Source: Mycolicibacterium neworleansense (GTDB lineage Bacteria; Actinomycetota; Actinomycetes; Mycobacteriales; Mycobacteriaceae). From it: a stretch of 64,000 bases of DNA. The stretch is taken from the NCBI RefSeq assembly GCF_001245615.1, contig NZ_CWKH01000002.1, positions 1,178,001-1,242,000 of the forward strand, written 5' to 3'. This document shows, in pieces, positions 25,254-34,844 of the stretch; the first letter of the stretch is position 1; each line of letters starts with the position of its first letter. A program made the position numbers and the translations under genes. The notes under the pieces are model-generated. The model worked only from the letters and a program-made list of their open reading frames with translations, made no database searches and was not told the DNA's origin.

Positions 25254-25964
25254 GTGGCCGGAACCGGTGTCCCCGCGCGCGTGGGTGGACGCCCGCCGCT
25301 CATCGCGGTGTCCGACATCGTCTCCGCCGGTCGCGAGCTCGGCATGCGCAACTTGAGCATCAACGCCGTCGCCGCCCGGCTCGGGGTCTCCGCGACCGCG
25401 CTGTATCGCCACATCAGCGGCCGCTGGGAGCTCGAGCGCCTGGTCGGGGAGAGTCTGCTCGCCGAACTCGAGTTCGTCGACGATCCGGCCCGGTCCGTCG
25501 AAGACCATCTGCTGGCGTTCGGGGTGAGCCTGCACCGGTTCACCCTCGACAACCCGGGCCTGGCCACCTACATGCAGGTGCTGTTCCCGCGCGGGGAAGC
25601 CGGAACCCAGCTGCTGACCGACGAGATCGCCGCACTGGGCCGGCGCGGCTACACCGCCGAGGGCGCGGCACTGCTCAGCAGTTCGGTGGCGGTGCTGGCC
25701 ATCGGGCTGGCGGCCCAGCACGAACTCAAGGCCGAGGCCAGCGGAGGCGACGAATTCGTCCTCGAGCGCGATGCCGCCGCCCAACGACTGGCCGGGGACG
25801 CGGCGCTCGGGCCGGTGCACACGGCGGGTACGCAACTGAGCAGCCCGCAGTATCTGGAACTTCTGATGACTGCGCTGATCCGGGGATTGCTGACGTCCGT
25901 CGCGCCCGGCAGGCCGATCAACGACATCGTGGCGGATCTGACCGCCAGGGGAGAGGACCGCTGA
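25254..25964 (+). CDS. TetR family regulator upstream of irtAB
   Basis: TetR-type regulator of 236 aa; HTH at residues ~32-58 ([21 protein letters not shown]) and a helical ligand domain. GTG 25254 follows GGAGG by 5 nt; GTG 25242 does not have a site. Its stop overlaps the irtA start (TGATG), so it is part of the same transcript and probably controls siderophore import, an addition to or replacement of IdeR control (inference). Confidence 0.85.
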   Translation: MAGTGVPARVGGRPPLIAVSDIVSAGRELGMRNLSINAVAARLGVSATALYRHISGRWELERLVGESLLAELEFVDDPARSVEDHLLAFGVSLHRFTLDNPGLATYMQVLFPRGEAGTQLLTDEIAALGRRGYTAEGAALLSSSVAVLAIGLAAQHELKAEASGGDEFVLERDAAAQRLAGDAALGPVHTAGTQLSSPQYLELLMTALIRGLLTSVAPGRPINDIVADLTARGEDR

Positions 25965-28540
25965 TGGCACGCGGATTTCAGGGAGTGATGATGCGTGGCT
26001 TCGGCGCGCGTGATCACCAGGCGACCGTGGTCGAGACGACCTACCTGACGCCCAACATGGTGCGCCTGCGCATGGTGTCGCCGACGGTGTTCGAGGATGC
26101 CGTCGCCGAGCCCACCTCTTACCTGCGGTTCTGGGTTCCGGACCCCGACGGCTCCAAGACCGAGTTCCAGCGTGGCTACACCATGTCCGAGATGGATCCC
26201 GGCACCGGCCATTTCGCGGTCGACGTGGTGCTGCACGAACCGTCGGGTCCGGCGTCCAAGTGGGCCAGGGCCGCCAAGCCGGGCGACAGCATCCCGGTGA
26301 TGGCCCTGGGCTCGACGGGATTCACCGTGCCGGACGACCTGCCCGCCGGCTACCTGTTGATCGGTGACGCGGCGGCCATACCCGCCATCAACGGGATCAT
26401 CGGTGCTCTGCCGCACGACATCCCGGTCGAGGTCTATCTCGAGCAGCACGACGAGAACGATCTGCTCATCCCGATCACCGAGCATCCGCGGTCGCGGGTG
26501 CACTGGGTCGAACGTCACGACACGACCTCGCTGGCCGCCGGGATCGAGGCCAGGGACTGGTCGGACTGGTACTGCTGGGTGACGCCGGAGGCCGGCTCCC
26601 TCAAGCATCTGCGGACCCGGTTGCGCGACGAATTCGGCTTCCCCAAATCCGAGCTGCACGCCCAGGCCTACTGGACCGAGGGCCGGGCGATGGGCACCGA
26701 CCGCACCGAGGAGAAGGCCGAGGCCCCGACCGAACCTGCTGTGGAACAACCTGTTTCCGCACCGGCCGCCGCCGCCCCCGCGCGCGGCACCTGGCGGGCT
26801 CAGGGTGCAGGCCGGCTGCTGGCCCCGCTGAAAACCCCGCTGATCGTGTCGGGTGTGCTGCAAGCGCTCATCACCCTGATCCAGCTCGCCCCGTTCGTGC
26901 TGCTGGTCGAACTGGCCCGGCTGCTGTTGAGCGGTGCCGGCGAATCACGGTTGTGGACACTGGGGTTGACCGCGGTCTGGCTGCTTGGCCTCGGCGCGCT
27001 GTTGGGTGCCGGCCTGACGCTGTGGCTGCACCGCCTCGACGCGCAGTTCGCCCGGGAACTGCGGACCCGGTTGTTGACCAAGATGTCGAAGCTGCCGCTG
27101 GGCTGGTTCACCGCCCGCGGATCGGGCTCGATCAAGCAACTGGTTCAGGACGACACCCTGTCGCTGCACTACCTGGTGACCCATGCGATCCCCGATGCCG
27201 TGGCGGCGGTCGTCGCGCCGGTGGCCGTGCTGGTCTACCTGTTCACGGTCGACTGGCGGCTGGCCCTGGTCCTGTTCGTCCCGGTGCTCACCTACCTGGT
27301 GCTGATGTCGGTGATGACCATCCAGTCCGGCGCCAAGATCGGTCAGGCGCAGCGCTGGGCCGACCGGATGAGCGGCGAGGCCGGTGCCTACCTCGAAGGC
27401 CAGCCCGTGGTCCGGGTGTTCGGCGGTGCCGCATCGTCGAGTTTCCGTCGTCGCCTCGACGAGTACATCGGCTTCCTGGTCGGCTGGCAGCGTCCCTTCA
27501 CCGGCAAGAAGTCGTTGATGGACCTGGTGACCCGCCCCGGCACCTTCCTGTGGCTGATCGTCGCCGTCGGCACGCCGATGATCATCGGCGGCTCGATGGA
27601 TCCGGTGGACCTGCTGCCGTTCCTGTTGCTCGGCACCACGTTCGGGGTTCGGCTCCTCGGGGTGGGCTACGGGCTGGGCGGAATCCGCGGCGGCATGCTG
27701 GCCGCGCGTCGCATCCAGAACGCGCTCGACGAGGCTGACCTCTCCCTGGTGGAGCACGAGGGCGAGTCCGGAGCACCGGGAGCAGTGGTGTTCGACGGGG
27801 TCACGTTCGGGTACCGGCCGAGCGTCCCGGTGATCCAGGACGTGTCGTTGACCCTGCGCCCGGGCACCGTGACCGCGCTGGTCGGCCCGTCGGGATCGGG
27901 GAAGTCCACCCTGGCGGCACTGCTGGCCCGGTTCCACGACGTCGACTCTGGATCGATCCGGCTCGACGGCAAGGACATTCGATCGTTGACCGCCGACGAG
28001 CTGTACCGCCGCGTCGGCTTCGTCCTGCAGGAGACCCAGCTGGTGGCGGGCACCGTCGCCGAGAACATCGCACTGGCCGACCCGGACGCCGACCAGGACC
28101 GGATCGAGCAGGCCGCCCGCGACGCCCAGATCCACGACCGCATACTGCGGCTGCCCGAGGGATATCAGACGGTGCTCGGCGCGTCGTCGGCACTGTCCGG
28201 CGGTGAACGCCAGCGGCTCACCATCGCCAGGGCCATCCTGGCCGACACCCCGGTTCTGATCCTGGACGAGGCCACGGCCTTCGCCGACCCGGAATCGGAA
28301 TACCTTGTGCAGCAGGCACTCAACCGGCTCACCAAAGACCGCACCGTTCTGGTGATCGCGCACCGGCTGCACACCATCACCCACGCCGATCAGATCGTGG
28401 TCCTCGACGGTGGCCGTATCGCCGAAACCGGAACCCATGAGGAGCTGCTGGCGGCGGGCGGGCGCTACCACCAGCTCTGGCAGACCGGACAGTCGCTGCG
28501 CCCCGGCGATGCCGTCACCGCAGGAGAGGCCGCACGATGA
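25964..28540 (+). CDS. irtA: IrtA: mycobactin/carboxymycobactin ABC importer with FAD-reductase domain
   Basis: 858 aa, the same size as the known IrtA proteins. Residues 1-243 are a siderophore-interacting reductase domain (R70-G-Y-T FAD motif; [15 protein letters not shown] for nucleotide). A Pro/Ala/Glu linker (244-280) leads to six membrane helices (~285-560) and a nucleotide-binding domain with Walker [10 protein letters not shown] at ~641, LSGGERQ at ~744, Walker [14 protein letters not shown] and H-loop IAHRL. With IrtB it forms the exporter-fold heterodimer that imports Fe-carboxymycobactin and reduces the iron. Coupled to TetR upstream and irtB downstream (ATGA). Confidence 0.96.
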   Translation: MARGFQGVMMRGFGARDHQATVVETTYLTPNMVRLRMVSPTVFEDAVAEPTSYLRFWVPDPDGSKTEFQRGYTMSEMDPGTGHFAVDVVLHEPSGPASKWARAAKPGDSIPVMALGSTGFTVPDDLPAGYLLIGDAAAIPAINGIIGALPHDIPVEVYLEQHDENDLLIPITEHPRSRVHWVERHDTTSLAAGIEARDWSDWYCWVTPEAGSLKHLRTRLRDEFGFPKSELHAQAYWTEGRAMGTDRTEEKAEAPTEPAVEQPVSAPAAAAPARGTWRAQGAGRLLAPLKTPLIVSGVLQALITLIQLAPFVLLVELARLLLSGAGESRLWTLGLTAVWLLGLGALLGAGLTLWLHRLDAQFARELRTRLLTKMSKLPLGWFTARGSGSIKQLVQDDTLSLHYLVTHAIPDAVAAVVAPVAVLVYLFTVDWRLALVLFVPVLTYLVLMSVMTIQSGAKIGQAQRWADRMSGEAGAYLEGQPVVRVFGGAASSSFRRRLDEYIGFLVGWQRPFTGKKSLMDLVTRPGTFLWLIVAVGTPMIIGGSMDPVDLLPFLLLGTTFGVRLLGVGYGLGGIRGGMLAARRIQNALDEADLSLVEHEGESGAPGAVVFDGVTFGYRPSVPVIQDVSLTLRPGTVTALVGPSGSGKSTLAALLARFHDVDSGSIRLDGKDIRSLTADELYRRVGFVLQETQLVAGTVAENIALADPDADQDRIEQAARDAQIHDRILRLPEGYQTVLGASSALSGGERQRLTIARAILADTPVLILDEATAFADPESEYLVQQALNRLTKDRTVLVIAHRLHTITHADQIVVLDGGRIAETGTHEELLAAGGRYHQLWQTGQSLRPGDAVTAGEAAR

Positions 28541-30273
28541 TCCGCACCCTGATCGCCCTCATCCCCTCCGACCGGCGCGGCAAGGTCGGCATCTACGCCA
28601 TGCTCACGCTGGTCTCGGTGGTGGTCCGCGCTGCAGGCACGGTGCTGCTGATCCCGCTGGTGGCAGCGTTGTTCAGCGACGTGCCGCGCGATGCGCTGCC
28701 GTGGCTGGGCTGGCTCACCGCCGCGACCGTGATCGGCTGGATCGTCGACACCGCGACCTCGCGGCTCGGATTCGACCTCGGGTTCGCGCTGCTCGACCAC
28801 ACTCAGCACGACGTGGCCGACCGCCTGCCCGGCATCCGGATGGACTGGCTGGGCGGCGACGGCGGTGCGAATACTGCCAACGCGCGTCAGGCGATCGCGG
28901 CCACCGGGCCCGAACTGGTCGGCATGGTGGTCAACCTGCTGACGCCCTTGATCGGCGCGATTCTGCTGCCCGCGGCCATTGCGCTTGCGCTGCTGCTGAT
29001 CTCGGTCCCGTTGGGGCTCGCGGCGCTGGCCGGTGTGGTGATCCTGCTCGGGGCGTTCTGGGCCTCGGGCCGGCTGAGCCGCAAGGCAGATGCGGTGGCC
29101 GACGAGACGAACCGTGCGTTCACGGAACGCATCATCGAGTTCGCCCGTACCCAGCAGGCGTTGCGCGCGGCCCGCCGCGTCGAGCCGGCCCGCAGCATGG
29201 TCGGCGACGCTCTGGCCGCCCAGCACGGAGCCAGCATGCGGCTGCTGCTGATGCAAGTGCCGGGACAGCTGCTGTTCAGCCTGGCCAGTCAATTGGCGCT
29301 GCTGATCCTGGCCGGGATGGCCACCTTCCTGACGGTGCGCGGCACCCTCGGAGTGCCCGAGGCGATCGCGATGATCGTCGTCGCCGCCCGGTATCTCGAA
29401 CCGTTCACGTCGCTGTCCGAACTGGCCCCGGCCATCGAGTCCACCCGGGCCACGCTCGGCCGGATCCGCGCCGTGCTCGACGCCCCCGTGATGGCCACCG
29501 GCACCGCCGCGTTGTCCACGAACACCGCGCCCCGAATCGAATTCTCTGGTGTGACTTTCGGTTACGGAACCACCCCGGTGTTGAAGGACGTCAGCTTCGT
29601 CCTCGAACCCGGAGGCACCACCGCGATCGTCGGCCCGTCCGGATCGGGCAAGAGCACGATCCTGTCGCTCATCGCCGGACTGCATCAACCGAGCTCGGGC
29701 CGCGTTCTGATCGACGGCGTCGATACCGCCCAGATGGATGCCGAAACCCGCCGGGCGACAACCAGTGTCGTGTTCCAGCACCCCTATCTGTTCGACGGGA
29801 CCATCCGGGACAACATCCTCGTCGGCGATCCAGGGGCCGACGCCGAGCAGTTGGCCGCGGCGGCGCGACTGGCCCGCGTGGACGAGCTGACCGGGCGGCT
29901 GCCCGACGGTGACGGCGCCAAGGTCGGGGAAGCCGGGACGGCACTGTCGGGCGGGGAGCGGCAGCGGGTCAGTATCGCCCGCGCGCTGGTCAAGCCGGCG
30001 CCCGTGCTGCTGGTGGACGAGGCGACCAGCGCACTGGACACCGAGAACGAGGCCGCGGTGGTCGATGCCCTGACGGCCGACGAGCGGTCGCGCACCCGGG
30101 TGATCGTCGCGCACCGGCTCGCCAGCATCCGGCACGCGGACCGGGTGCTGTTCCTCGACGGCGGTCAGATCGTCGAGGACGGCAGCATCGACGAACTGCT
30201 GGCCGCGCATGGGCGGTTTGACGAGTTCTGGAACCAGCAGCGCGAGGCCGCGGACTGGCAGATCACGCACTGA
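28537..30273 (+). CDS. irtB: IrtB: mycobactin importer, second ABC half-transporter
   Basis: 578 aa ABC half-transporter with six helices in the first ~310 residues and an NBD: Walker [10 protein letters not shown] near residue 367, LSGGERQ near 470, Walker [16 protein letters not shown] and [10 protein letters not shown]. It lacks the reductase domain, as expected of IrtB. It starts 4 bp inside irtA. The dimer partner and transport role are established for the family. Confidence 0.95.
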   Translation: MIRTLIALIPSDRRGKVGIYAMLTLVSVVVRAAGTVLLIPLVAALFSDVPRDALPWLGWLTAATVIGWIVDTATSRLGFDLGFALLDHTQHDVADRLPGIRMDWLGGDGGANTANARQAIAATGPELVGMVVNLLTPLIGAILLPAAIALALLLISVPLGLAALAGVVILLGAFWASGRLSRKADAVADETNRAFTERIIEFARTQQALRAARRVEPARSMVGDALAAQHGASMRLLLMQVPGQLLFSLASQLALLILAGMATFLTVRGTLGVPEAIAMIVVAARYLEPFTSLSELAPAIESTRATLGRIRAVLDAPVMATGTAALSTNTAPRIEFSGVTFGYGTTPVLKDVSFVLEPGGTTAIVGPSGSGKSTILSLIAGLHQPSSGRVLIDGVDTAQMDAETRRATTSVVFQHPYLFDGTIRDNILVGDPGADAEQLAAAARLARVDELTGRLPDGDGAKVGEAGTALSGGERQRVSIARALVKPAPVLLVDEATSALDTENEAAVVDALTADERSRTRVIVAHRLASIRHADRVLFLDGGQIVEDGSIDELLAAHGRFDEFWNQQREAADWQITH

Positions 30274-30302
30274 GTAGCCGACCGGATACTTGATCCGAGA
30301 CT

Positions 30303-30319
30303 ACTGTAACTATTACAGT
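30303..30319. promoter_or_regulatory. perfect palindrome upstream of P450, regulator absent
   Basis: ACTGTAA-CTA-TTACAGT, 30 bp downstream of irtB and 54 bp before the P450 start. It is a TetR/GntR-like operator in form, but no regulator gene adjoins it. Confidence 0.5.
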
Positions 30320-30372
30320 TGGGCGTCCCGGAATGATGTCGGGTCAGGTTGCGTATCCGGCGGGAGGCCACG

Positions 30373-31578
30373 TTGACGACGTCGCAGGTGGTGTTCGACC
30401 CGTTTTCGGCGGACTTCTTCAACGGTCCGTACGAGACGTATCGGCGCATGCGTGAAGAGGCTCCGGTGTACTACAACGCCGAATACGACTTCTACGCGCT
30501 GACCAGACACGTCGACGTGGCGGCCGCGTTCAGGGACTTCGACACGTATTCGTCGGCCTACGGGGTCGACCTGGCCATGGTCCGGACCGGGCAGAAGGTC
30601 CCGGCGAAGATGATCATCTCGATGGACCCGCCCGAGCACCGGCACATGCGGAGCCTGGTCAACAAGGTGTTCACCCCCAGGGCAATCACCGCACTGCGCG
30701 ACATGGTGACCCAGCAGATCGGTCGCTACCTCGGCGCCGTCGACCCACAGGAATTCGATGTGGTGTCCGACTTCTCGGCGTACTTCCCGGTCGAGGTGAT
30801 CACCGCGATGCTCGGGGTCCCGCCGGAATCGCGCCAGCAGGTGCGGCTGTGGATCGACGTGTCCTTGCATCGAGACGCGGGTCAGATCGAGATGTCCGAA
30901 GCCGGTATCGAGGCGATGGCACAGGCCTGGCTGATGTACTACGAGCTGATCAAGGCGCGCCGCGCAGAACCTCGCGACGACATGATCAGCGGGCTGATCG
31001 CCGCGGAGATCGAACGTGAGGACGGCGAGGTCACGAGGCTCCGAAGTTCCGAGATCGCTGGATTCGCCACGCTTCTCGGCGGTGCCGGCGCGGAGACGGT
31101 GACCAAGCTGGTGGGGGCGGCCGCGGTGATGTTCGCCCGCCATCCCGATCAATGGCAGCAGCTGCGAGAGGATCGCAGCAAGATCCCGGCCGCGATCGAG
31201 GAGCTGCTGCGCTACGAGGCCCCGGCCCAGTACAACGTGCGGCGCTCACAGCGCGAGATCGAGCTGCACGGCGTGACGATTCCCGCGGGCAAGCCGGTGT
31301 TCCTGGTCGGCGGCTCGGCCAACCGGGATCCCGAGGCGTGGACGGACCCCGACACATTCGACATCGGCCGGGACCGTACCGAAGCCCAGAATCTGGGATT
31401 CGGATACGGGATCCACAGTTGCCTGGGTGCCGCACTGGCGCGGCTGGAGTGCAGCATCGCCCTGGACCGGCTCCTGGACTTCATGCCCCGATACGAGGTG
31501 ATCTGGGACCGGTGCGAACGGGTCAGCATGCAGAACGTCGCGGGATGGGCCCACGTCCCGGTGCGGGTGTTGCGATGA
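30373..31578 (+). CDS. cytochrome P450
   Basis: P450 monooxygenase of 401 aa. The I-helix is LLGGAGAETVTKL, E-x-x-R is in EELLRYEAP, and the haem-cysteine loop FGYGIHSCLGAALAR puts the thiolate at C350. No membrane anchor. TTG 30373 is supported by a GGGAGG site 5 nt upstream. It is coupled (ATGA) to the unknown 167-aa gene. It needs ferredoxin and reductase from elsewhere. The substrate is unknown. Confidence 0.92.
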   Translation: MTTSQVVFDPFSADFFNGPYETYRRMREEAPVYYNAEYDFYALTRHVDVAAAFRDFDTYSSAYGVDLAMVRTGQKVPAKMIISMDPPEHRHMRSLVNKVFTPRAITALRDMVTQQIGRYLGAVDPQEFDVVSDFSAYFPVEVITAMLGVPPESRQQVRLWIDVSLHRDAGQIEMSEAGIEAMAQAWLMYYELIKARRAEPRDDMISGLIAAEIEREDGEVTRLRSSEIAGFATLLGGAGAETVTKLVGAAAVMFARHPDQWQQLREDRSKIPAAIEELLRYEAPAQYNVRRSQREIELHGVTIPAGKPVFLVGGSANRDPEAWTDPDTFDIGRDRTEAQNLGFGYGIHSCLGAALARLECSIALDRLLDFMPRYEVIWDRCERVSMQNVAGWAHVPVRVLR

Positions 31579-32078
31579 AGAACGAGAAGCCCTGCGGCAC
31601 GGTGGGCTACCGGATGCATGTGATCGCCCGCGACGCCGCTGAGCTCACCGCCAACGCCGGCGGACTGATCGTCGACCGGATGATGAGCGGCTGGCGGGTC
31701 AGCGTGCAGCTGCTGGAGAACGCCGATGCCCCCGACGGGGTGCGCCCGGTCCACATTCTCGGTGCTGAGCTTGTCGACGAGCAACCGTCGCCGGGGCTCC
31801 CGGACGAGGAACAGTGCGTTCTGGTGATGGGTGCCGATGCGTATGCCCGCGCGATTTCCGGTGCCGGGCAACAGCTTCCGACCGGGTGCGCCGAGGTGCT
31901 GGTCTGGGGCGAATCGCCGGATCCGAGCCATGTGTTCGGACACAGTCTGAGCTCGGCGGCGCGGGCATTCAAAACGCTGGCGGTCAGCGCCGCCCGGATC
32001 TCTGCCGACGAAGTATCCGCCGCAGAGGCCTTCACATCGATGAATGCCAAGGGTGGCGGCGTAACCCTGCGGGCCTGA
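31575..32078 (+). CDS. uncharacterised protein coupled to P450
   Basis: 167 aa, no family recognised. The sequence begins MKNEKPCGTVGYRMHVIARD and has no signal peptide, membrane helix or obvious catalytic motif; it appears a soluble alpha/beta protein with a hydrophobic middle (GLIVDRMMSGWRVSVQLLEN and CVLVMGADAYARAISGAG). The ATG overlaps the P450 stop, so it is made from the same mRNA in coupled translation and may serve the P450 reaction (inference). Confidence 0.7.
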   Translation: MKNEKPCGTVGYRMHVIARDAAELTANAGGLIVDRMMSGWRVSVQLLENADAPDGVRPVHILGAELVDEQPSPGLPDEEQCVLVMGADAYARAISGAGQQLPTGCAEVLVWGESPDPSHVFGHSLSSAARAFKTLAVSAARISADEVSAAEAFTSMNAKGGGVTLRA

Positions 32079-32080
32079 GG

Positions 32081-33088
32081 CTATTTCGCCGGTGCGCAGG
32101 CCGTCAGGAAGTCCTTGCCGTCCCGGGCCGAGACCTCGGCGGGACTGAGCCAGCCGAACCCTTGGAACCAATAGGTGTCTTCGGCGTGTTGCGTCGACTC
32201 GGTCCTTGCCGGGGCCAGCGCCGTGGGCGCCGTCCAGGGGTCGGTGTTGGTCTGCTGGAAGACGCGCAGCAGGACGGTGGCTGCGGCAATCGCGTCGAAT
32301 CCGCGGGGGAGTGGTCGGGTGACGTCGAAGTCAGGCAATGGGCTCCCGACGGTGAGCTGATCGAGTCGGACGCTGTAGGGGTGAGATGTGCTGAGGACGA
32401 GGTCGGCTTGTCCGGGTTGGAATGTGACGATCACGTGTTCGACGGCGTCGCATTGGGATCCCGGCCAGATTCGTAGCGTGCCGTCGGTGATGCGGACGCC
32501 GAAAACCCGTGGCAGCTGGTGGTTCTTGGCTGGGTCGGCGCTGCAGACCGGGATGAAGGTTCGGCCGGCTTGCTCGGCCACCTGCGCTGGGTTCAGCCAC
32601 CCGACGCCCTGAAACCAGTAGGTGTCACCCGGATGCTCGTCAGAGTGTTCCTTGACCTCGGCAAGTTCGCTGTCGGCTCCCCAGGTGATCGGTGCCCCGC
32701 GGGTGAACAGCGACACCACATCGGCTGAGCGCCAGTCGAAACCGTCGGGCAGGGCCGTGCGGACCTCGAATCCGGGGTAGGGTCCGCCGACCGTGAGGAA
32801 CTCGACCTCGACCCCTGGGGACGGTGCGGCCCCCTGTCGGTCGGCCGGTCCCGGAGTGGCCAGCTTCAACTCGGCCCGATCGGTCTGTTCCTGATCGAAG
32901 GTCACGTCCACCTCGGTGGTACCCAGGCAAGGCAGGCCGGTCCAGAAGCGCAGGTTGCCGTCGGTGACGCGGATACCGAACGCGACGGGCACAGAGGGGG
33001 CGATCGGGTTCTTGCCGAGCGGATTACAGCCGGACACCGCGAGAAGCAGGATGAGGGCAACCAGGCTCGCGCCGGTCCGCGTCCTCAT
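32081..33088 (-). CDS. lipoprotein with internal tandem duplication
   Basis: 335-aa exported lipoprotein: lipobox L-A-V-S-G-C with C21. Two ~140-aa repeats fill the mature part, residues ~37-183 and ~196-332. Matching landmarks are FGIRVTDGNLRFWTG / FGVRITDGTLRIWPG, LTVGGPYPGFEVRTALPDGF / LTVGSPLPDFDVTRPLPRGF and DTYWFQGVGWLNPAQV / DTYWFQGFGWLSPAEV. Each repeat has two Cys that may pair. Function unknown. It is the last gene of the WXG100-metallopeptidase operon (ATGA overlap) and could protect against the effector or anchor it. Confidence 0.75.
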   Translation of the reverse strand: MRTRTGASLVALILLLAVSGCNPLGKNPIAPSVPVAFGIRVTDGNLRFWTGLPCLGTTEVDVTFDQEQTDRAELKLATPGPADRQGAAPSPGVEVEFLTVGGPYPGFEVRTALPDGFDWRSADVVSLFTRGAPITWGADSELAEVKEHSDEHPGDTYWFQGVGWLNPAQVAEQAGRTFIPVCSADPAKNHQLPRVFGVRITDGTLRIWPGSQCDAVEHVIVTFQPGQADLVLSTSHPYSVRLDQLTVGSPLPDFDVTRPLPRGFDAIAAATVLLRVFQQTNTDPWTAPTALAPARTESTQHAEDTYWFQGFGWLSPAEVSARDGKDFLTACAPAK

Positions 33089-34245
33089 GAGTAACCGCCA
33101 TCTGACGCGCCGGCATTGGTCTCGAACGGGTTTCGGCTCCCGGTGACCTGCTCTTCCAGCATCTTCTGCCCGTATTGCTCCACAAAATTCTTGAAGCCCA
33201 GCTGAGCCCACTGTTGGGAATGGCGCTCCTCGTGGTGCAGGAGGCGATCCAGATCCAGCGCGCCGGGACGGGCCGGCCCGCCATTGTCGTTTTCGTAGTA
33301 GGCGTGACCGTTGTGAATGATGTCGCGCAGTTGTTGAGCGGGATCGGACGGATTGTCGATGTTCATCAGGAAGACATCGCCGTAGGTTGAACCGCCCTGT
33401 TGGCTGAACGGATCTTCGATCAAGTTGCCACCCAGTCCCATCAGCATGCCGTTCGGTGTGGTGGTGAGGCGGCCGGTGAAGTGCTCGGCGGCGGCGTAGC
33501 TCCAGCCGTTCGCATTCTGCCGGTCGACGATGCGCTGCACCTCGGCCGCGGTATACGGGGTCTCGGAGAAGTCATTGCCTGCGCTGCCTTCTGCATCCTC
33601 ATACCCGGTGTCGGCATTGAGGATGTAGGTCATCAGCGCCGCCTTCCGAGCATCCTCGCTGCTGGTGCCCTTCGGCAGCAGGAAGTAGGACTTGCCGTTG
33701 TTGTCGGTGACTCGCTCCGCACCCTTGAGTACGTCGAAACTCTGAGGTGTGAGGTGCTGGCTGCGGGCGATGTCGACAATCACTGCGGGCGGAACGTCAT
33801 TGCGCGCGGCATTGGCCAGCCACTCCCGGTATAAGCCCGCTGACGGGCCGTCGAGCAGACCCGCGTCATGCAGCGCGTCCTCGTATTCGTTGACCGGGTC
33901 GTAGCCTGGTTCGCCCGGGTCGTCGCCGATTCTCTTCTCCTCCTCTTCCGGAGGATCGAACTCGATACGTTCGGCGGCCTCGCTGTCGCCGCGCTCGTAG
34001 AGGAAAGCCCCCGAATCCAGCTTTCCGGCGAAGGTCGTTGCCGCGGTCCCGAGAACCTGCGCACGCCGCTGAAAGGCGTCACCGACTTCGCGGCAGGCGG
34101 AGCCGGTGTCCAGTCCGGAGACGGGACCGGCCGCGGCCGACAGCACCGGCCCGCCTCCGTCGTTGTAGAAACCACTCGCCAGAGCCTCCAGACCGGTCGA
34201 GGTCGCACGCATCGTCGCGACCGTCACGGTCAACGGCGGAGTCAC
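33085..34245 (-). CDS. putative type VII secretion-linked protein with zinc-metallopeptidase signature
   Basis: 386 aa. The first ~95 residues are Ala/Gly-rich helices like those of ESX substrates; an acidic, Pro/Glu-rich linker (~95-125) follows. The C-terminal ~60 residues hold H338-E-E-R-H342 in LLHHEERHSQQW and E375 in NPFETNAGASDGG, the layout of a minimal gluzincin-like HExxH + E zinc site. GTG 34245 overlaps the WXG100 stop (GTGA). A secreted protease or toxin is the main reading; no signal peptide is seen, consistent with ESX export. Substrate unknown. Confidence 0.65.
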   Translation of the reverse strand: MTPPLTVTVATMRATSTGLEALASGFYNDGGGPVLSAAAGPVSGLDTGSACREVGDAFQRRAQVLGTAATTFAGKLDSGAFLYERGDSEAAERIEFDPPEEEEKRIGDDPGEPGYDPVNEYEDALHDAGLLDGPSAGLYREWLANAARNDVPPAVIVDIARSQHLTPQSFDVLKGAERVTDNNGKSYFLLPKGTSSEDARKAALMTYILNADTGYEDAEGSAGNDFSETPYTAAEVQRIVDRQNANGWSYAAAEHFTGRLTTTPNGMLMGLGGNLIEDPFSQQGGSTYGDVFLMNIDNPSDPAQQLRDIIHNGHAYYENDNGGPARPGALDLDRLLHHEERHSQQWAQLGFKNFVEQYGQKMLEEQVTGSRNPFETNAGASDGGYS

Positions 34246-34757
34246 GAGAGGTCCGAGCCGATCTGGCGAAGCTTGTAGGCGGTATCGCGATCCACGGCTT
34301 CGAACTGGGCGAGCTTCAATTTGATGTCACACTCGATGGGGATCCGCCTGGATTCCACGATCAGTGCGTTCACCCGCGAGCGCGAGGCGAACCAGGCAAG
34401 CATCCGGCCGGGCTTCACTGCTCCGTCGTCGGAGACATCCCACCACTCTTCGGCGGAATCGACGGCCTTGTCGAGGCTGGAACGAGTGTCGGCCAGTTTC
34501 CTGCCGCCGTTCGACAGCGGAGTTTTCAACTCGCGAAGTTTGTCCCGGTATGCCGCCTGGTCCTCGAACATTTCGCGGCCCTGCTTTTGCGCGGCTTCGG
34601 AGGCGGTTCCCGTCCAGTCGTTGGCGAGGGTGGCGAACTGTGACTGCGCCTTGCTGATTTGGGCGTCGACCCGGGCCGCTGCTGCTTCCGCTTCACGGGA
34701 AGCGTTGAGCAACGACTCGGGATCGGACGCTCGCACCTGTGACACCGTGTACGGCAC
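34242..34757 (-). CDS. WXG100-like (ESX substrate type) protein
   Basis: 171 aa, mostly helical. The first ~100 residues fit a WXG100 hairpin: helix (SLLNASREAEAAAARVDAQI), the turn N-D-W48-T-G50 and a second helix (EAAQKQGREMFEDQAAYRDK). A ~70-residue extension follows. GTG 34757 is preceded by GAGGGG at 8 nt. It heads a three-gene operon and may pair with the 386-aa protein for type VII export (inference). No ESX machinery lies in the window. Confidence 0.7.
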   Translation of the reverse strand: MPYTVSQVRASDPESLLNASREAEAAAARVDAQISKAQSQFATLANDWTGTASEAAQKQGREMFEDQAAYRDKLRELKTPLSNGGRKLADTRSSLDKAVDSAEEWWDVSDDGAVKPGRMLAWFASRSRVNALIVESRRIPIECDIKLKLAQFEAVDRDTAYKLRQIGSDLS

Positions 34758-34844
34758 CTCGTGACCCCTCGTTCGCGTGAGTGATCACATTGTCACCCAC
34801 GGAACGAGAGGTGCGCGGCACCAAATTGTCGGCGACCGGCAGAA

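Noticed and set aside
28465..30270. 601-aa minus-strand frame
   Set aside because: Antisense shadow of irtB.
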